64,000 bases of DNA, from assembly GCF_003047265.1 (NCBI RefSeq), contig NZ_PZYY01000009.1, positions 84,675 through 148,674 on the forward strand, given 5' to 3'. A program made the translations under genes and the position numbers. How positions within the stretch are numbered: position 1 is the first letter of the stretch; every line of letters starts with the position of its first letter. Origin of the DNA: Nocardioides terrigena. Lineage in GTDB: Bacteria; Actinomycetota; Actinomycetes; Propionibacteriales; Nocardioidaceae. The notes under the pieces are model-generated. The model made no database searches and was not told the DNA's origin. It worked only from the letters and a program-made list of their open reading frames with translations. Of this stretch, positions 50,981 through 59,390 are shown in pieces.

Positions 50981-52074
50981 GCGCCCACCACCAGCGCCGG
51001 GGCGAGCGCGTGCCGGGGCCGGGGCGCCACCACGGCGGGCGAGAGGCCGATGAGGACGGCGGCCAGTGCCTCCACGCTGAGGTAGGGCATCGACTCGACG
51101 CCGGGGTGCGCCACCAGCACGTCGTTCCCCGCGATCCACCAGACCACGGCGCCGACGGCCAGGCCGGACAGCGCGACGAGGCTCTCCTCGAGCCGCCACG
51201 GGTCGGGACGGTAGCGGGACCGCTGCACCCGGCGCCCGGAGGTGACCATCCCGACGACGGCCACCACGACGCCGACGAGCAGCATCGGCGTGGCCAGCCA
51301 GCGCGGGGCCGTCGAGTCGAGGACCGCGTAGGTGCCCACCCCGATGCCGCACAGCGCGCCCAGGAGCAGCGCGCCGGTGAGCCGGCGCTCGGCCGGGGTG
51401 GCGGTGCCGGCCCGGCCGTAGCCGCGGGTGTCCATGCCGGCGGCCAGCGCGAGGGAGCGCTCCAGGGCGTCCTCCAGGACGGGGACCAGGAAGCGACGCA
51501 ACCGGCCCACGCGCCCGTCGGCTCCCCCGCGCAGCGCCTGGGCGGCGCGCACCCGGCGGGCACTGTCGGCCAGCTGCGGGAAGACGGTGACGGCCACGAC
51601 CAGGGCCGTGCCGATCTCGTAGAGCGCAGGCGGGACCGACGTCAGCAGCCGCTTGGGGTTGGCCAGCGAGTTGGCCGCACCGATGCAGATGACGATGGTG
51701 GCCAGCCGCAGGCCGTCGTACAGGCCGGCGAGCAGGCTCTCGACGGTGAGCGGTCCGAGCAGGCGGACGCCGGCGACCCACTCGGGCAGCGGCACGGTCG
51801 GCAGGTCGAGCAGCACGTGGCCACCGTCCACCCCGCCGAAGACGATCCGGAAGACCACCCGGATGAGCACGATCGCGACGCCGAGCCAGACGTAGAGCCG
51901 GAACGAGCGCGCCCACGGGTGGTCCGAGCGCCGCGCCTGCACCACGACGGCGGCCACGGCCACGAGGAGCAGGAGGAGGAACGGGTTGGTGGTGAGGGTC
52001 GCGGCGGTGGCGAGCCCGATGGCCCACACCCACCAGGCGACCGGGTGCAGGTCCCGGGCGAGCCGGGTCCTCAC
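50977..52074 (-). CDS. ECF transporter transmembrane subunit (EcfT, CbiQ-like), extended
   Basis: A 365-residue membrane subunit, longer than the usual 260, with a second group of helices after the coupling region. The EcfT core (about residues 1-245) has NSLANPKRLLTSVPPALYEIGTAL (as NSLANPKRLL and PPALYEIGTAL) and coupling motifs AAQALRGG and AAGMDTRGYGR. The extra C-terminal part (about 250-350) adds three or four helices of unknown role. GTG 52074 overlaps the stop of the secreted DUF4430-like gene (GTGA). Confidence 0.88.
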   Translation of the reverse strand: MRTRLARDLHPVAWWVWAIGLATAATLTTNPFLLLLLVAVAAVVVQARRSDHPWARSFRLYVWLGVAIVLIRVVFRIVFGGVDGGHVLLDLPTVPLPEWVAGVRLLGPLTVESLLAGLYDGLRLATIVICIGAANSLANPKRLLTSVPPALYEIGTALVVAVTVFPQLADSARRVRAAQALRGGADGRVGRLRRFLVPVLEDALERSLALAAGMDTRGYGRAGTATPAERRLTGALLLGALCGIGVGTYAVLDSTAPRWLATPMLLVGVVVAVVGMVTSGRRVQRSRYRPDPWRLEESLVALSGLAVGAVVWWIAGNDVLVAHPGVESMPYLSVEALAAVLIGLSPAVVAPRPRHALAPALVVGA

Positions 52075-53024
52075 GGCCGGTCGCCGCGGCGACGTCGCGC
52101 GGCCACGGTCATCGCGCCGAGGGCGGCCACGAGCGCGACCAGCACGGCCAGGGTGACCCAGGTGGGCACACGGGCCGAGTCGGACGCAGCCTCCGCGCTG
52201 CTCCCGGCGGTGGTCGCGTCGGCGGTCCCGGCGCTCGGGGACGGAGCGGAGGAGGCGTCGGCCGGGCTGCTGGTGTCCTCCGACGGCGTCGGCGTGCCCT
52301 GCGGCTTCGGCCGCGGGCTGCGGCTCGGGGAGCCCGAGGGGCTCGGCGTGGCGGACCCGCTCGCCGACCCGGTCGGCGAGCTGCTCGGCGAGCTGCTCGG
52401 CGAGGCGGGGGCGGACAGGCTGCTCGACGGGGTGCCCGAGGGCGACGCGGGGGCGGACGAGGTCGGCGGGGTGGTCGGGGTCTTCGTGGGCGACTTCGTG
52501 GGCGTCGGGGTCTTCGTGGGCGCCTTGGTGGGGTTCGGCGAGGGCGCCGCGTGCACGGGTGCGGCGATGCCGGGCGTACGACGGGTGCCGCCCTGCTGCC
52601 ACGCGAGGGCGACCGCCCCACCCTCGGGCACCTGGAGGCCGGTGACCCCGATGGAGGAGTAGCTCCACGTGCCGCTCTCACCGTCGGTCCACCACAGGCC
52701 CCAGTAGGCGTCGGCGGGCGGGGTGTTGACGCAGGGGTCGCTGGCGGGCGCGCCGTTGACGCGGCACACGAAGCCGGGCTGGCGCTGGACGTAGCTGATC
52801 GCGACGCCGACGTCGGCGTACCGGGCGGACGCCGCCTGCCCGGAGCCGCTGTCGCACGCCGCCGTGAGGGCACCCCCCAGCGCACCGGGGTCGACGACCA
52901 CGGTGACGCCGGAGCCCGACGTGCAGGATGCGGCCGAGGCCGGCGTCGTCGGGCCGAGCACGACCGCCGCCGCGGCCACCAGGGTGGCCGCGGCGACGAG
53001 GCGTGCGAGGGGTGCTCTCGTCAC
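52071..53024 (-). CDS. secreted, membrane-anchored DUF4430-like (transcobalamin-like) protein
   Basis: A 317-residue surface protein: signal peptide (about 1-32), a 125-residue globular domain with four cysteines, a Pro/Thr/Ser/Lys linker of about 120 residues, then a membrane helix (VPTWVTLAVLVALVAALGA) and RRRRGDRP tail. The globular part, with GFVCRVNGAPASDPC, PPADAYWGLWW and GTWSYSSIGV, resembles the DUF4430 fold found as the beta domain of transcobalamin and intrinsic factor; it also looks like what is called the SCO2322 family. I infer a tethered B12-binding module. GTG 53024 follows GAAGG. Confidence 0.8.
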   Translation of the reverse strand: MTRAPLARLVAAATLVAAAAVVLGPTTPASAASCTSGSGVTVVVDPGALGGALTAACDSGSGQAASARYADVGVAISYVQRQPGFVCRVNGAPASDPCVNTPPADAYWGLWWTDGESGTWSYSSIGVTGLQVPEGGAVALAWQQGGTRRTPGIAAPVHAAPSPNPTKAPTKTPTPTKSPTKTPTTPPTSSAPASPSGTPSSSLSAPASPSSSPSSSPTGSASGSATPSPSGSPSRSPRPKPQGTPTPSEDTSSPADASSAPSPSAGTADATTAGSSAEAASDSARVPTWVTLAVLVALVAALGAMTVAARRRRGDRP

Positions 53025-53035
53025 GGGTGGAACCT

Positions 53036-54391
53036 TCAGTTGCGCACCGAGATGCGGGTCTTGGCGGCGTCGTCGGCCGTCTTGACCTTCACGATGCGCG
53101 TCTTGTTGCCGGTGGGCATGGTGAGCTTGCGGGTGACCGGCTTGGCGGAGGCCTTGCCGACGATCCGCTTGGGGTCGCCCTTGATCGAGACGCAGGCGCG
53201 CTCGCCCGGGGCGAGGCCCCAGACCTTGACGCGGACCTTGTCGCCGGACTCGGCGGACGAGCGCACCAGGGTGACGCTCAGGTCGGTGCGTGCGGCCGGC
53301 GCCCACTGCAGGACGGCCATCGCCTGGGCGGTGGCACGACGCCACTGGCCGCGCACGTCGCCGTCGGTGAGACCGCTGTTGCGGGCGGCCTTGACGGCCT
53401 TGGCCTCGTAGGCGATCGCGCCGGTGTCCTTGGTGAGGGCGCTGCGGCAGCGGTTCTTGTCGACGGGCTGCTGCTTGCGCACCCAGGTCGCGGCCTTGGT
53501 GGCGGACGTCCGGTCCTTGACCAGGCCGAGGGCCCAGCCGGCGAGGCCGGTGCTGTTGGTGTTGCCGGCGAAGGAGCCGTTCTTCTTCTGCTGGGTCACC
53601 AGCCAGTCGGTCGCGTTGTCGACGGCCGCGTTGACGCCGGGGCCCTTGGCGTCACCCTCGAGCAGGTTGACGACGGCGAGCGCGGTGGCGTCGACGCTGG
53701 GCTCGGAGCCGGTCTGGCCCTCCGCGCAGCCCTGCGCCGCGGCGGCCTTGTCCTTGGTGAAGTCCTGGCGGAAGAACCCGGACCTGCACTGCTGGGCGAG
53801 CAGGAAGGCGACGGCGTCGGAGGCGCGCTGCGACTTCGCCTCGGTGAGGGCGCGGACGGCGTACGACTGGCCGAGGGTGTTGGCGTAGTCGCCGAAGGTC
53901 GACTTGTCCTCGATGCGACCCACGATCGGGGCGGTCGAGCTCACGCGCTCCTCGAGCCGGGTGACCAGGTTGACCCCGCCGTACGACGTGGCGTTGGCAC
54001 CGGCGACCCGGGCGAAGGTCGCGGCCTTGGCGACCGAGCCGGCGTAGGTGCTGCCCGCGTCGCCGAAGGCATCGCCGGAGATGTAGTCGTTGATGACCGG
54101 CTGGAAGGCCCGGTTGATGGTGGCCACGCCGGACTTGTCACCGGCCTGGTCGAGGGCGAAGCCGGTGTCGAGGGTGAGGCCGTAGTCCGTGAAGCCACCG
54201 GCGTCGACGAGCCCGTCAGTGAGCTCCCCCTTGAGCCAGGAGCCGGCCACGGTGATCGCACCGTCGTCGGTCTTGCCCGTGGTGGGCGGGGCGGCCGTGG
54301 CCGACGGGGCGACGACGGTGAGCGCCAGGGTGGACGCGGCCACCAGCCCGGCGGCACGCCGCCAGGTGTGGGAGCGCAGTGCGTGAGACAT
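53036..54391 (-). CDS. secreted prenyltransferase-like alpha/alpha-barrel protein, predicted B12 binder
   Basis: A 451-residue exported protein. Signal peptide about residues 1-33. Residues about 40-355 are a helical repeat region of the prenyltransferase/squalene-oxidase type, with ATDWLVTQQKKNGSF and AGWALGLVKDRT as the clearest turn. The terpene-cyclase catalytic Asp motifs are not seen, so it is more likely a binding barrel like that of intrinsic factor. A beta-rich domain (about 370-451) ends the protein. It is first in the riboswitch-controlled operon; ATG 54391 follows GGGAAGG. Confidence 0.82.
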   Translation of the reverse strand: MSHALRSHTWRRAAGLVAASTLALTVVAPSATAAPPTTGKTDDGAITVAGSWLKGELTDGLVDAGGFTDYGLTLDTGFALDQAGDKSGVATINRAFQPVINDYISGDAFGDAGSTYAGSVAKAATFARVAGANATSYGGVNLVTRLEERVSSTAPIVGRIEDKSTFGDYANTLGQSYAVRALTEAKSQRASDAVAFLLAQQCRSGFFRQDFTKDKAAAAQGCAEGQTGSEPSVDATALAVVNLLEGDAKGPGVNAAVDNATDWLVTQQKKNGSFAGNTNSTGLAGWALGLVKDRTSATKAATWVRKQQPVDKNRCRSALTKDTGAIAYEAKAVKAARNSGLTDGDVRGQWRRATAQAMAVLQWAPAARTDLSVTLVRSSAESGDKVRVKVWGLAPGERACVSIKGDPKRIVGKASAKPVTRKLTMPTGNKTRIVKVKTADDAAKTRISVRN

Positions 54392-54400
54392 GCTTTCCTT

Positions 54401-54459
54401 CCCGCTGTTGTGGCGGGAGGCGGCCCTGCGAGGGGACGACACCCGCTGTTTCCTCGCAG
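54401..54459 (-). promoter_or_regulatory. expression platform of the cobalamin riboswitch
   Basis: Two hairpins follow the aptamer on the minus strand. CTGCGAGG/CCTCGCAG (54426-54459, 8 bp) contains an AGCGGG that could also pair with the CCCGC at 54413-54417. CCCGC/GCGGG (54401-54417) abuts the GGGAAGG ribosome binding site. The shared CAGCGGG sequences allow mutually exclusive pairing, so ligand binding probably hides the ribosome binding site. Confidence 0.6.
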
Positions 54460-54476
54460 CGTGGTTGTCAGGTTGC

Positions 54477-54568
54477 CTGCAGCGGGCGGTCCGGCTCGCG
54501 CCCCGAGGTGATCGGGACGCCTACGGTTGCGGGTCAGCGCCGGAGTTGGACCGGCTTCCCCGCTGCAG
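54477..54568 (-). ncRNA. cobalamin riboswitch aptamer
   Basis: On the minus strand the closing stem CTGCAGCGGG (54559-54568) pairs with CCCGCTGCAG (54477-54486). Inside lie GGGAAGCCGGT, a stem with ACTCCGG, GCTGACCCGCAACCGTAGGC and finally AGCCGGACCGCC, the B12 box equivalent (54485-54496). The order and spacing match the conserved cobalamin aptamer core. It ends 86 nt before the ATG of the secreted alpha/alpha-barrel gene. Confidence 0.9.
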
Positions 54569-54623
54569 TCGAATGATGGTTTCCGAGGCGCACACTACAG
54601 CCAGCGGGCGCCCTCGGAATCCC

Positions 54624-56141
54624 CTAGGTGAGCTTCTCGAGAATGAGCTCTCGCACACGGCCGGCGTCGGCCTGTCCGCGCATCTCCTTCATCACCGAGC
54701 CGATGAGCGCCCCGGCGGCCGCGACCTTGCCGTCGCGGATCTTGTCGGCGACGTCCGGGTTGTCGGCGATCGCCTTGTCGACGGCCGCTCCCAGCGCTCC
54801 GTCGTCGGAGACGATGGCCAGCCCGCGGGCCTCGACGATCTGCTCGGGGGTGCCCTCGCCGGCGTACAGGCCCTCGAAGACCTGGCGGGCCAGCTTGTCG
54901 TTGATGCTGCCCGCGTCGATGAGCTGCTGGACGGCGGCGACGTCGGTCGGGGTGACCCCGAGCGCGGCGATGTCGGTCCCGGTGTCGTTGGCGCGACGGG
55001 CCAGCTCGGAGAGCCACCACTTGCGAGCCGCCTGGGGGGTGGCCCCGGCGGCGATCGTCTCCTCGACCAGCCCGAAGGCGCCGGCACCGAGGGTGTCGCG
55101 CATCTCGAGGTCGGAGAAGCCCCACTCGCCCTGGAGGCGGGCCCGCTTCTGCGTCGGGTTCTCCGGGAGGGTGCCGCGCAGCTCGTCGACCCACTCCCGG
55201 CTCGGAGCCACCGGCACCAGGTCGGGCTCGGGGAAGTAGCGGTAGTCGTCCGCGTCGGACTTGACGCGGCCGCTGGTGGTCACGCCGGTGTCCTCGTGCC
55301 AGTGCCGGGTCTCCTGGAGGATCGACCCGCCCCCGCTGAGGATGGCGGCGTGGCGCTGCATCTCGTAGCGCACGGCCCGCTCGACGGAGCGGAACGAGTT
55401 GACGTTCTTGGTCTCGGTGCGGGTGCCGAGGGTGCCGGTGCCCTTGGGCGCCAGCGACAGGTTGACGTCGGCGCGCAGGTTGCCCTGGTCCATCCGCGCC
55501 TCGGAGACGCCGAGGGCGAGGATGAGCTCGCGCAGCTGGGCGACGTACGCCTTGGCGACCTCGGGGGCCCGCTCCCCCGCGCCCATGATGGGGCGGGTGA
55601 CGATCTCGATGAGCGGGATGCCGGCCCGGTTGTAGTCGACCAGCGAGTAGTCGGCGCCGTGGATCCGGCCGGTGCTGCCGCCGACGTGCAGCGACTTGCC
55701 GGTGTCCTCCTCCATGTGCGCGCGCTCGATCTCCACGCGGAAGGTCTCCCCGTCGACCTCGACGTCCATCCAGCCGTCGAAGGCGATGGGCTCGTCGTAC
55801 TGCGAGGTCTGGAAGTTCTTCGGCATGTCCGGGTAGAAGTAGTTCTTCCGCGCGAAGCGGCACCACTCGGCGATGTCGCAGTTGAGCGCGAGGCCGATCC
55901 GGATCGCGGACTCCACGGCCTTGCCGTTGACGACCGGCATGGCGCCGGGCAGGCCCAGGCAGGTCGGGCAGGTACCGGAGTTGGGGTCGCCACCGAAGAC
56001 GGCCGGGCAGCCGCAGAACATCTTGGACGCGGTGTTGAGCTCGACGTGGACCTCGAGGCCCAGCGCCGGGTCGAAGGCCGCCAGCACGTCGTCGTACGGC
56101 ATCAGCGTCACTTCGGCAGGCTCAGTACGTCGCTCGGTCAT
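54624..56141 (-). CDS. gatB: aspartyl/glutamyl-tRNA amidotransferase subunit B
   Basis: A 505-residue kinase-like subunit that activates Glu-tRNA(Gln) or Asp-tRNA(Asn) with ATP. GLEVHVELNTASKMFCGC near the N terminus and CPTCLGLPGAMPVVN supply the zinc cysteines; DYNRAGIPLIEIVT is the transferase core, and the YqeY-type tail spans about residues 360-505. ATG 56141 overlaps the gatA stop, completing gatC-gatA-gatB in that order. Confidence 0.96.
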   Translation of the reverse strand: MTERRTEPAEVTLMPYDDVLAAFDPALGLEVHVELNTASKMFCGCPAVFGGDPNSGTCPTCLGLPGAMPVVNGKAVESAIRIGLALNCDIAEWCRFARKNYFYPDMPKNFQTSQYDEPIAFDGWMDVEVDGETFRVEIERAHMEEDTGKSLHVGGSTGRIHGADYSLVDYNRAGIPLIEIVTRPIMGAGERAPEVAKAYVAQLRELILALGVSEARMDQGNLRADVNLSLAPKGTGTLGTRTETKNVNSFRSVERAVRYEMQRHAAILSGGGSILQETRHWHEDTGVTTSGRVKSDADDYRYFPEPDLVPVAPSREWVDELRGTLPENPTQKRARLQGEWGFSDLEMRDTLGAGAFGLVEETIAAGATPQAARKWWLSELARRANDTGTDIAALGVTPTDVAAVQQLIDAGSINDKLARQVFEGLYAGEGTPEQIVEARGLAIVSDDGALGAAVDKAIADNPDVADKIRDGKVAAAGALIGSVMKEMRGQADAGRVRELILEKLT

Positions 56142-57679
56142 GCGTGCGTCCCTTCGGTGACGTCGGCGCTCTCCAGGGCGGGCGCCCGGTCCAGCAGGCT
56201 GCCGCCCCAGCGGGCGGCCAGGAGGGACTCCAGCGCCGCCCCGACGCGGTAGACCCGCTCGTCGGCGAGCGCGGGGGCGAGGATCTGGAAGCCCGCGGGC
56301 AGGCCGTCCTCGTCGGCGAGGCCGCTGGGCACCGAGATGCCGGGGACGCCGGAGAGGTTGGCGGGGATGGTCGCGAGGTCGTTGAGGTACATCGCGATCG
56401 GGTCGTCGAGCTTCTCCCCCAGCTTGAACGCCGTGGTGGGCGCGGTCGGCGACACGAGGACGTCGACCTGCTCGAACGCGGCCTCGAAGTCCCGGCTGAT
56501 CAGCGTGCGGACCTTCTGGGCCTGGCCGTAGTAGGCGTCGTAGTAACCGCTGGAGAGGGCGTAGGTGCCCAGGATGATGCGGCGCTTGACCTCGTCGCCG
56601 AAACCGGCGTCGCGGGAGGCGCGCATGACCTCCTCGGCGCTCGGGTTGTCGACGCCCTCGGGCAGCACCCGGAGGCCGTAGCGCATCGCGTCGAACTTGG
56701 CGAGGTTGCTGGACGCCTCCGCCGGCAGGATCAGGTAGTAGGCCGCCATCGCGTGGACGAACGACGGGCAGGAGACCTCCACGACCTCGGCACCCGCCTC
56801 GACGAGCAGCTCCACGGACTCGGTGAAGCGGGTCATCACGCCCGGCTGCCAGCCGTCGCCGGCCAGCTCGGTGATGACGCCGACCTTCACGCCGGTCATG
56901 TCCCCGGTGGCGCCCCGGCGGGCGGCCTCGGTGAACGACGGCCACTCCTGGTCGATGGAGGTGGAGTCGCGCGGGTCGTGGCCGCCGATGACGTCGTGCA
57001 GCATCGCGGCGTCCAGCACGGTGCGGGTGACCGGGCCGGCCTGGTCGAGGCTGTTGGCCAGCGCGACGAGGCCGTAGCGGGAGACACCGCCGTACGTCGG
57101 CTTGACGCCGACCGTGCCGGTGACGGCACCGGGCTGGCGGATCGAGCCGCCGGTGTCGGTGCCGATGGCGAGCGGGGCCTCGAAGGCCGCGACCGCGGCC
57201 GCCGAGCCGCCGCCGGAGCCGCCGGGGATCCGGTCGAGGTCCCACGGGTTGCGCGTCGGACCGTACGCCGAGTGCTCGGTGGAGGAGCCCATCGCGAACT
57301 CGTCCATGTTGGTCTTGCCCAGGATCGGGAGGCCGGCGGCCTTGAGGCGCGCGACGACGGTGGCGTCGTACGGCGGGACCCAGCCCTCGAGGATCCGCGA
57401 GCCGCAGGTGGTCGGCAGGCCGGTGGTGGTCAGCACGTCCTTGACGGCGATCGGCACGCCGTCGAGCGGGCTGAGCAGCTCGCCCCGGGCGCGGCGGGAG
57501 TCGGACTCGGCGGCCTGGGCCAGCGCGCCCTCGGCGTCGACGTGCAGGAAGGCGTGCACGTCGGTGTCGACGGCGGCGATCCGGTCGAGGTGCAGCCGGG
57601 TGAGCTCCACGCTGGTGGTCTCGCCCGCGGCCAGGGCATCGGCCATCGCCGCGGCGGTCTGCCTGATGTCGGTGCTCAC
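56138..57679 (-). CDS. gatA: aspartyl/glutamyl-tRNA amidotransferase subunit A
   Basis: A 513-residue glutaminase subunit of the amidase-signature family that frees ammonia for transfer to misacylated tRNA. The Lys in VPIAVKDV (about residue 79), the serines in PGGSGGGSAAAVAA and GTDTGGSIRQPGA form the catalytic triad. ARP-type Y/F motifs around YGGVSRYGLVA are typical of GatA rather than other amidases. GTG 57679 overlaps the gatC stop. Confidence 0.96.
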   Translation of the reverse strand: MSTDIRQTAAAMADALAAGETTSVELTRLHLDRIAAVDTDVHAFLHVDAEGALAQAAESDSRRARGELLSPLDGVPIAVKDVLTTTGLPTTCGSRILEGWVPPYDATVVARLKAAGLPILGKTNMDEFAMGSSTEHSAYGPTRNPWDLDRIPGGSGGGSAAAVAAFEAPLAIGTDTGGSIRQPGAVTGTVGVKPTYGGVSRYGLVALANSLDQAGPVTRTVLDAAMLHDVIGGHDPRDSTSIDQEWPSFTEAARRGATGDMTGVKVGVITELAGDGWQPGVMTRFTESVELLVEAGAEVVEVSCPSFVHAMAAYYLILPAEASSNLAKFDAMRYGLRVLPEGVDNPSAEEVMRASRDAGFGDEVKRRIILGTYALSSGYYDAYYGQAQKVRTLISRDFEAAFEQVDVLVSPTAPTTAFKLGEKLDDPIAMYLNDLATIPANLSGVPGISVPSGLADEDGLPAGFQILAPALADERVYRVGAALESLLAARWGGSLLDRAPALESADVTEGTHA

Positions 57680-57975
57680 TGCTCGTCCCCCAGGATCCGC
57701 GGCACGCTGAAGCGCTGCTGCTCGCTGGCGGGGGCACCGGACAGCGCCTCCTCGGCGGTCAGGCCGGGCACCACCACGTCCTCGCGGAAGACGTTGGTGA
57801 GCGGCAGGGCGTGCGACGTCGGGGGGACGTCGTCGCCGGCCACGCCGTTGATGGACGCGACGGACTCGAGGATCACGCTCAGCTGGGGGGCGAGGTGGTC
57901 GAGCTCGGCGTCGTCGAGGTCGATGCGGGCGAGGGTGGCCAGGTGGGCCACCTCCTCGCGGGAGATCTCGGGCAT
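57676..57975 (-). CDS. gatC: aspartyl/glutamyl-tRNA amidotransferase subunit C
   Basis: A 99-residue clamp subunit that holds GatA and GatB together. EISREEVAHLATLARIDLDDAEL at its start (written as EISREEVAHLATLARI then DLDDAEL) and a C-terminal FSVPRILGDE segment are typical. ATG 57975 has TAGGAT 7 nt upstream, so the gatCAB transcript is probably leaderless. Confidence 0.95.
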   Translation of the reverse strand: MPEISREEVAHLATLARIDLDDAELDHLAPQLSVILESVASINGVAGDDVPPTSHALPLTNVFREDVVVPGLTAEEALSGAPASEQQRFSVPRILGDEQ

Positions 57976-58013
57976 GGCGGCAATCCTAGGTGCGACCGGC
58001 GCGTACGCCGCAC

Positions 58014-58052
58014 GCGGCATCTCCCGGCGCCCGGGATGCCGGGAGATGCCGC
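58014..58052 (-). terminator. terminator of the RTX-type gene
   Basis: GCGGCATCTCCCGGC (58014-58028) and GCCGGGAGATGCCGC (58038-58052) form a 15-bp perfect stem with a 9-nt loop, 19 nt after the stop at 58072 on the minus strand. It insulates gatC from the upstream secreted protein gene; there is no T run. Confidence 0.75.
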
Positions 58053-58071
58053 GTGGTCTGCGGGAGCGAGC

Positions 58072-59319
58072 TCAGCAGCTCTGGCGCCGCTCGATCAGCT
58101 TGCAGCGGTCCTTGCCGCTCTTGCCGAAGCCGATGTCGAAGCCGGCGCCGCCGATCAGGGTGTCCTTCAGGTTGGAGCCGGTGATGACGTCGGCCCCGCC
58201 GCGGGCCTTGATGATCGCCCCGAAGTCGGGGTGGGCGTCGATGACCTCGCCCTTCATCGTCCCCTTGTAGATCGTCCTGGCGTTGGCGGGGAGCGAGACC
58301 TCGGTGAAGCTCTGGAACTTGCCGCTCACCGCGACCGGCTGGAGCTGGGTGACCTTGGTGAGGCCCTTGCGCTGGTCGATGCGCACCGTCGGGAAGGCGG
58401 CCGGGTTGGCGTAGGCCACCATCCGCAGCTTGTCCTGACCGCTGTTGCCCACGACCGTGAAGCCGGACTCCCCGGGCACCGGAACGGTCACGGTGTCGCC
58501 ACCCGAGCCGCCCTTGATCGCCAACCGGTTGAGCGACGTCGACGAGATGGCGTCGACGCCGGGACCACCCAGCAGGGTGTCGTAGCCGGCGACGCTGACG
58601 ATCCGGTCCCCGCCGGAGCCGCCGTCCACGAGGTCGGCCCCGGCGCTGCCGTCGCCGTCGGGGAGGATCCGGTCGGCGTCGTCGTGGCCGTAGATCTGGT
58701 CGTCACCGCCGCGGCCGATGAGCACGTCCTCCTGGTAGGTCCCCCGGATGACGTCGTTGAACGCGGTCCCCACGAAGCGCAGCCCGGAGCCGGCCGCCAC
58801 GGCGATGGTGTCGGCGCCGTGCGCCCCGACCGTCGCCGGGGTGGTGCGCAGGTCGACGACCGCGGCGGCCGGCGCGTCGGCGTACGTCACGGTGTCGGGC
58901 ATGGCGAGGACACCGGGCGAGACGGGCCGGGCGTCGTAGCCGGGGTCGACGGTGTCGTTGCCGGCGCCCGGGTCGATGACGTCACCCTCCTTGTGCACCA
59001 GGCCGAACCGGTCGGTCCAGTAGCGGTCCGTGCCGCCGAAGATCGCGTCGTCGTCGGCGCCGCCGAAGATCCGGTCGGTCCCCTCGCCGCCGCAGATGAC
59101 GTCGTTGCCGCCAAGGCCGCGGATGGTGTCGTTGCCGTCACCGGCCGCGATCACGTCGCGACGGTCGGTCCCCTCGATCGTGTCGGCCCTGGCGTTGCCG
59201 ACGATGGTGGCCCGGAGACCCCCGCACGAGGCGGCCGCGGCATCAGCGGCGGTCGTCGTGACGAGAAGGCCCGGGACGAGCAGGCCGAGCGTGAGTGCAG
59301 CGGACGGGACGAGACGCAT
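58072..59319 (-). CDS. secreted calcium-binding RTX-repeat protein
   Basis: A 415-residue exported protein. The signal peptide covers about residues 1-29. Two blocks of RTX nonapeptides (GGxGxDxUx) follow: GDGNDTIRGLGGNDVICGGEG near residue 60 (here as GDGNDTIRGLGGND, then VICGGEG) and GRGGDDQIYGHDDADRI near 205. Such repeats bind Ca2+ and fold as parallel beta-rolls outside the cell. The C-terminal region ends GFGKSGKDRCKLIERRQSC. No catalytic domain is recognised. Confidence 0.85.
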   Translation of the reverse strand: MRLVPSAALTLGLLVPGLLVTTTAADAAAASCGGLRATIVGNARADTIEGTDRRDVIAAGDGNDTIRGLGGNDVICGGEGTDRIFGGADDDAIFGGTDRYWTDRFGLVHKEGDVIDPGAGNDTVDPGYDARPVSPGVLAMPDTVTYADAPAAAVVDLRTTPATVGAHGADTIAVAAGSGLRFVGTAFNDVIRGTYQEDVLIGRGGDDQIYGHDDADRILPDGDGSAGADLVDGGSGGDRIVSVAGYDTLLGGPGVDAISSTSLNRLAIKGGSGGDTVTVPVPGESGFTVVGNSGQDKLRMVAYANPAAFPTVRIDQRKGLTKVTQLQPVAVSGKFQSFTEVSLPANARTIYKGTMKGEVIDAHPDFGAIIKARGGADVITGSNLKDTLIGGAGFDIGFGKSGKDRCKLIERRQSC

Positions 59320-59390
59320 GTGGACCCCCAGGAGATAGTCGTCCCTCCCTCATGTCCGGCCCGGAGGCCCGCCAAACGTCGTCCCGGCCT

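Noticed and set aside
53036..54391. Real terpene cyclase or prenyltransferase
   Set aside because: It is exported, lacks the catalytic DxDD or DDxxD motifs, and sits in a B12-riboswitch transport operon; a binding role fits better.
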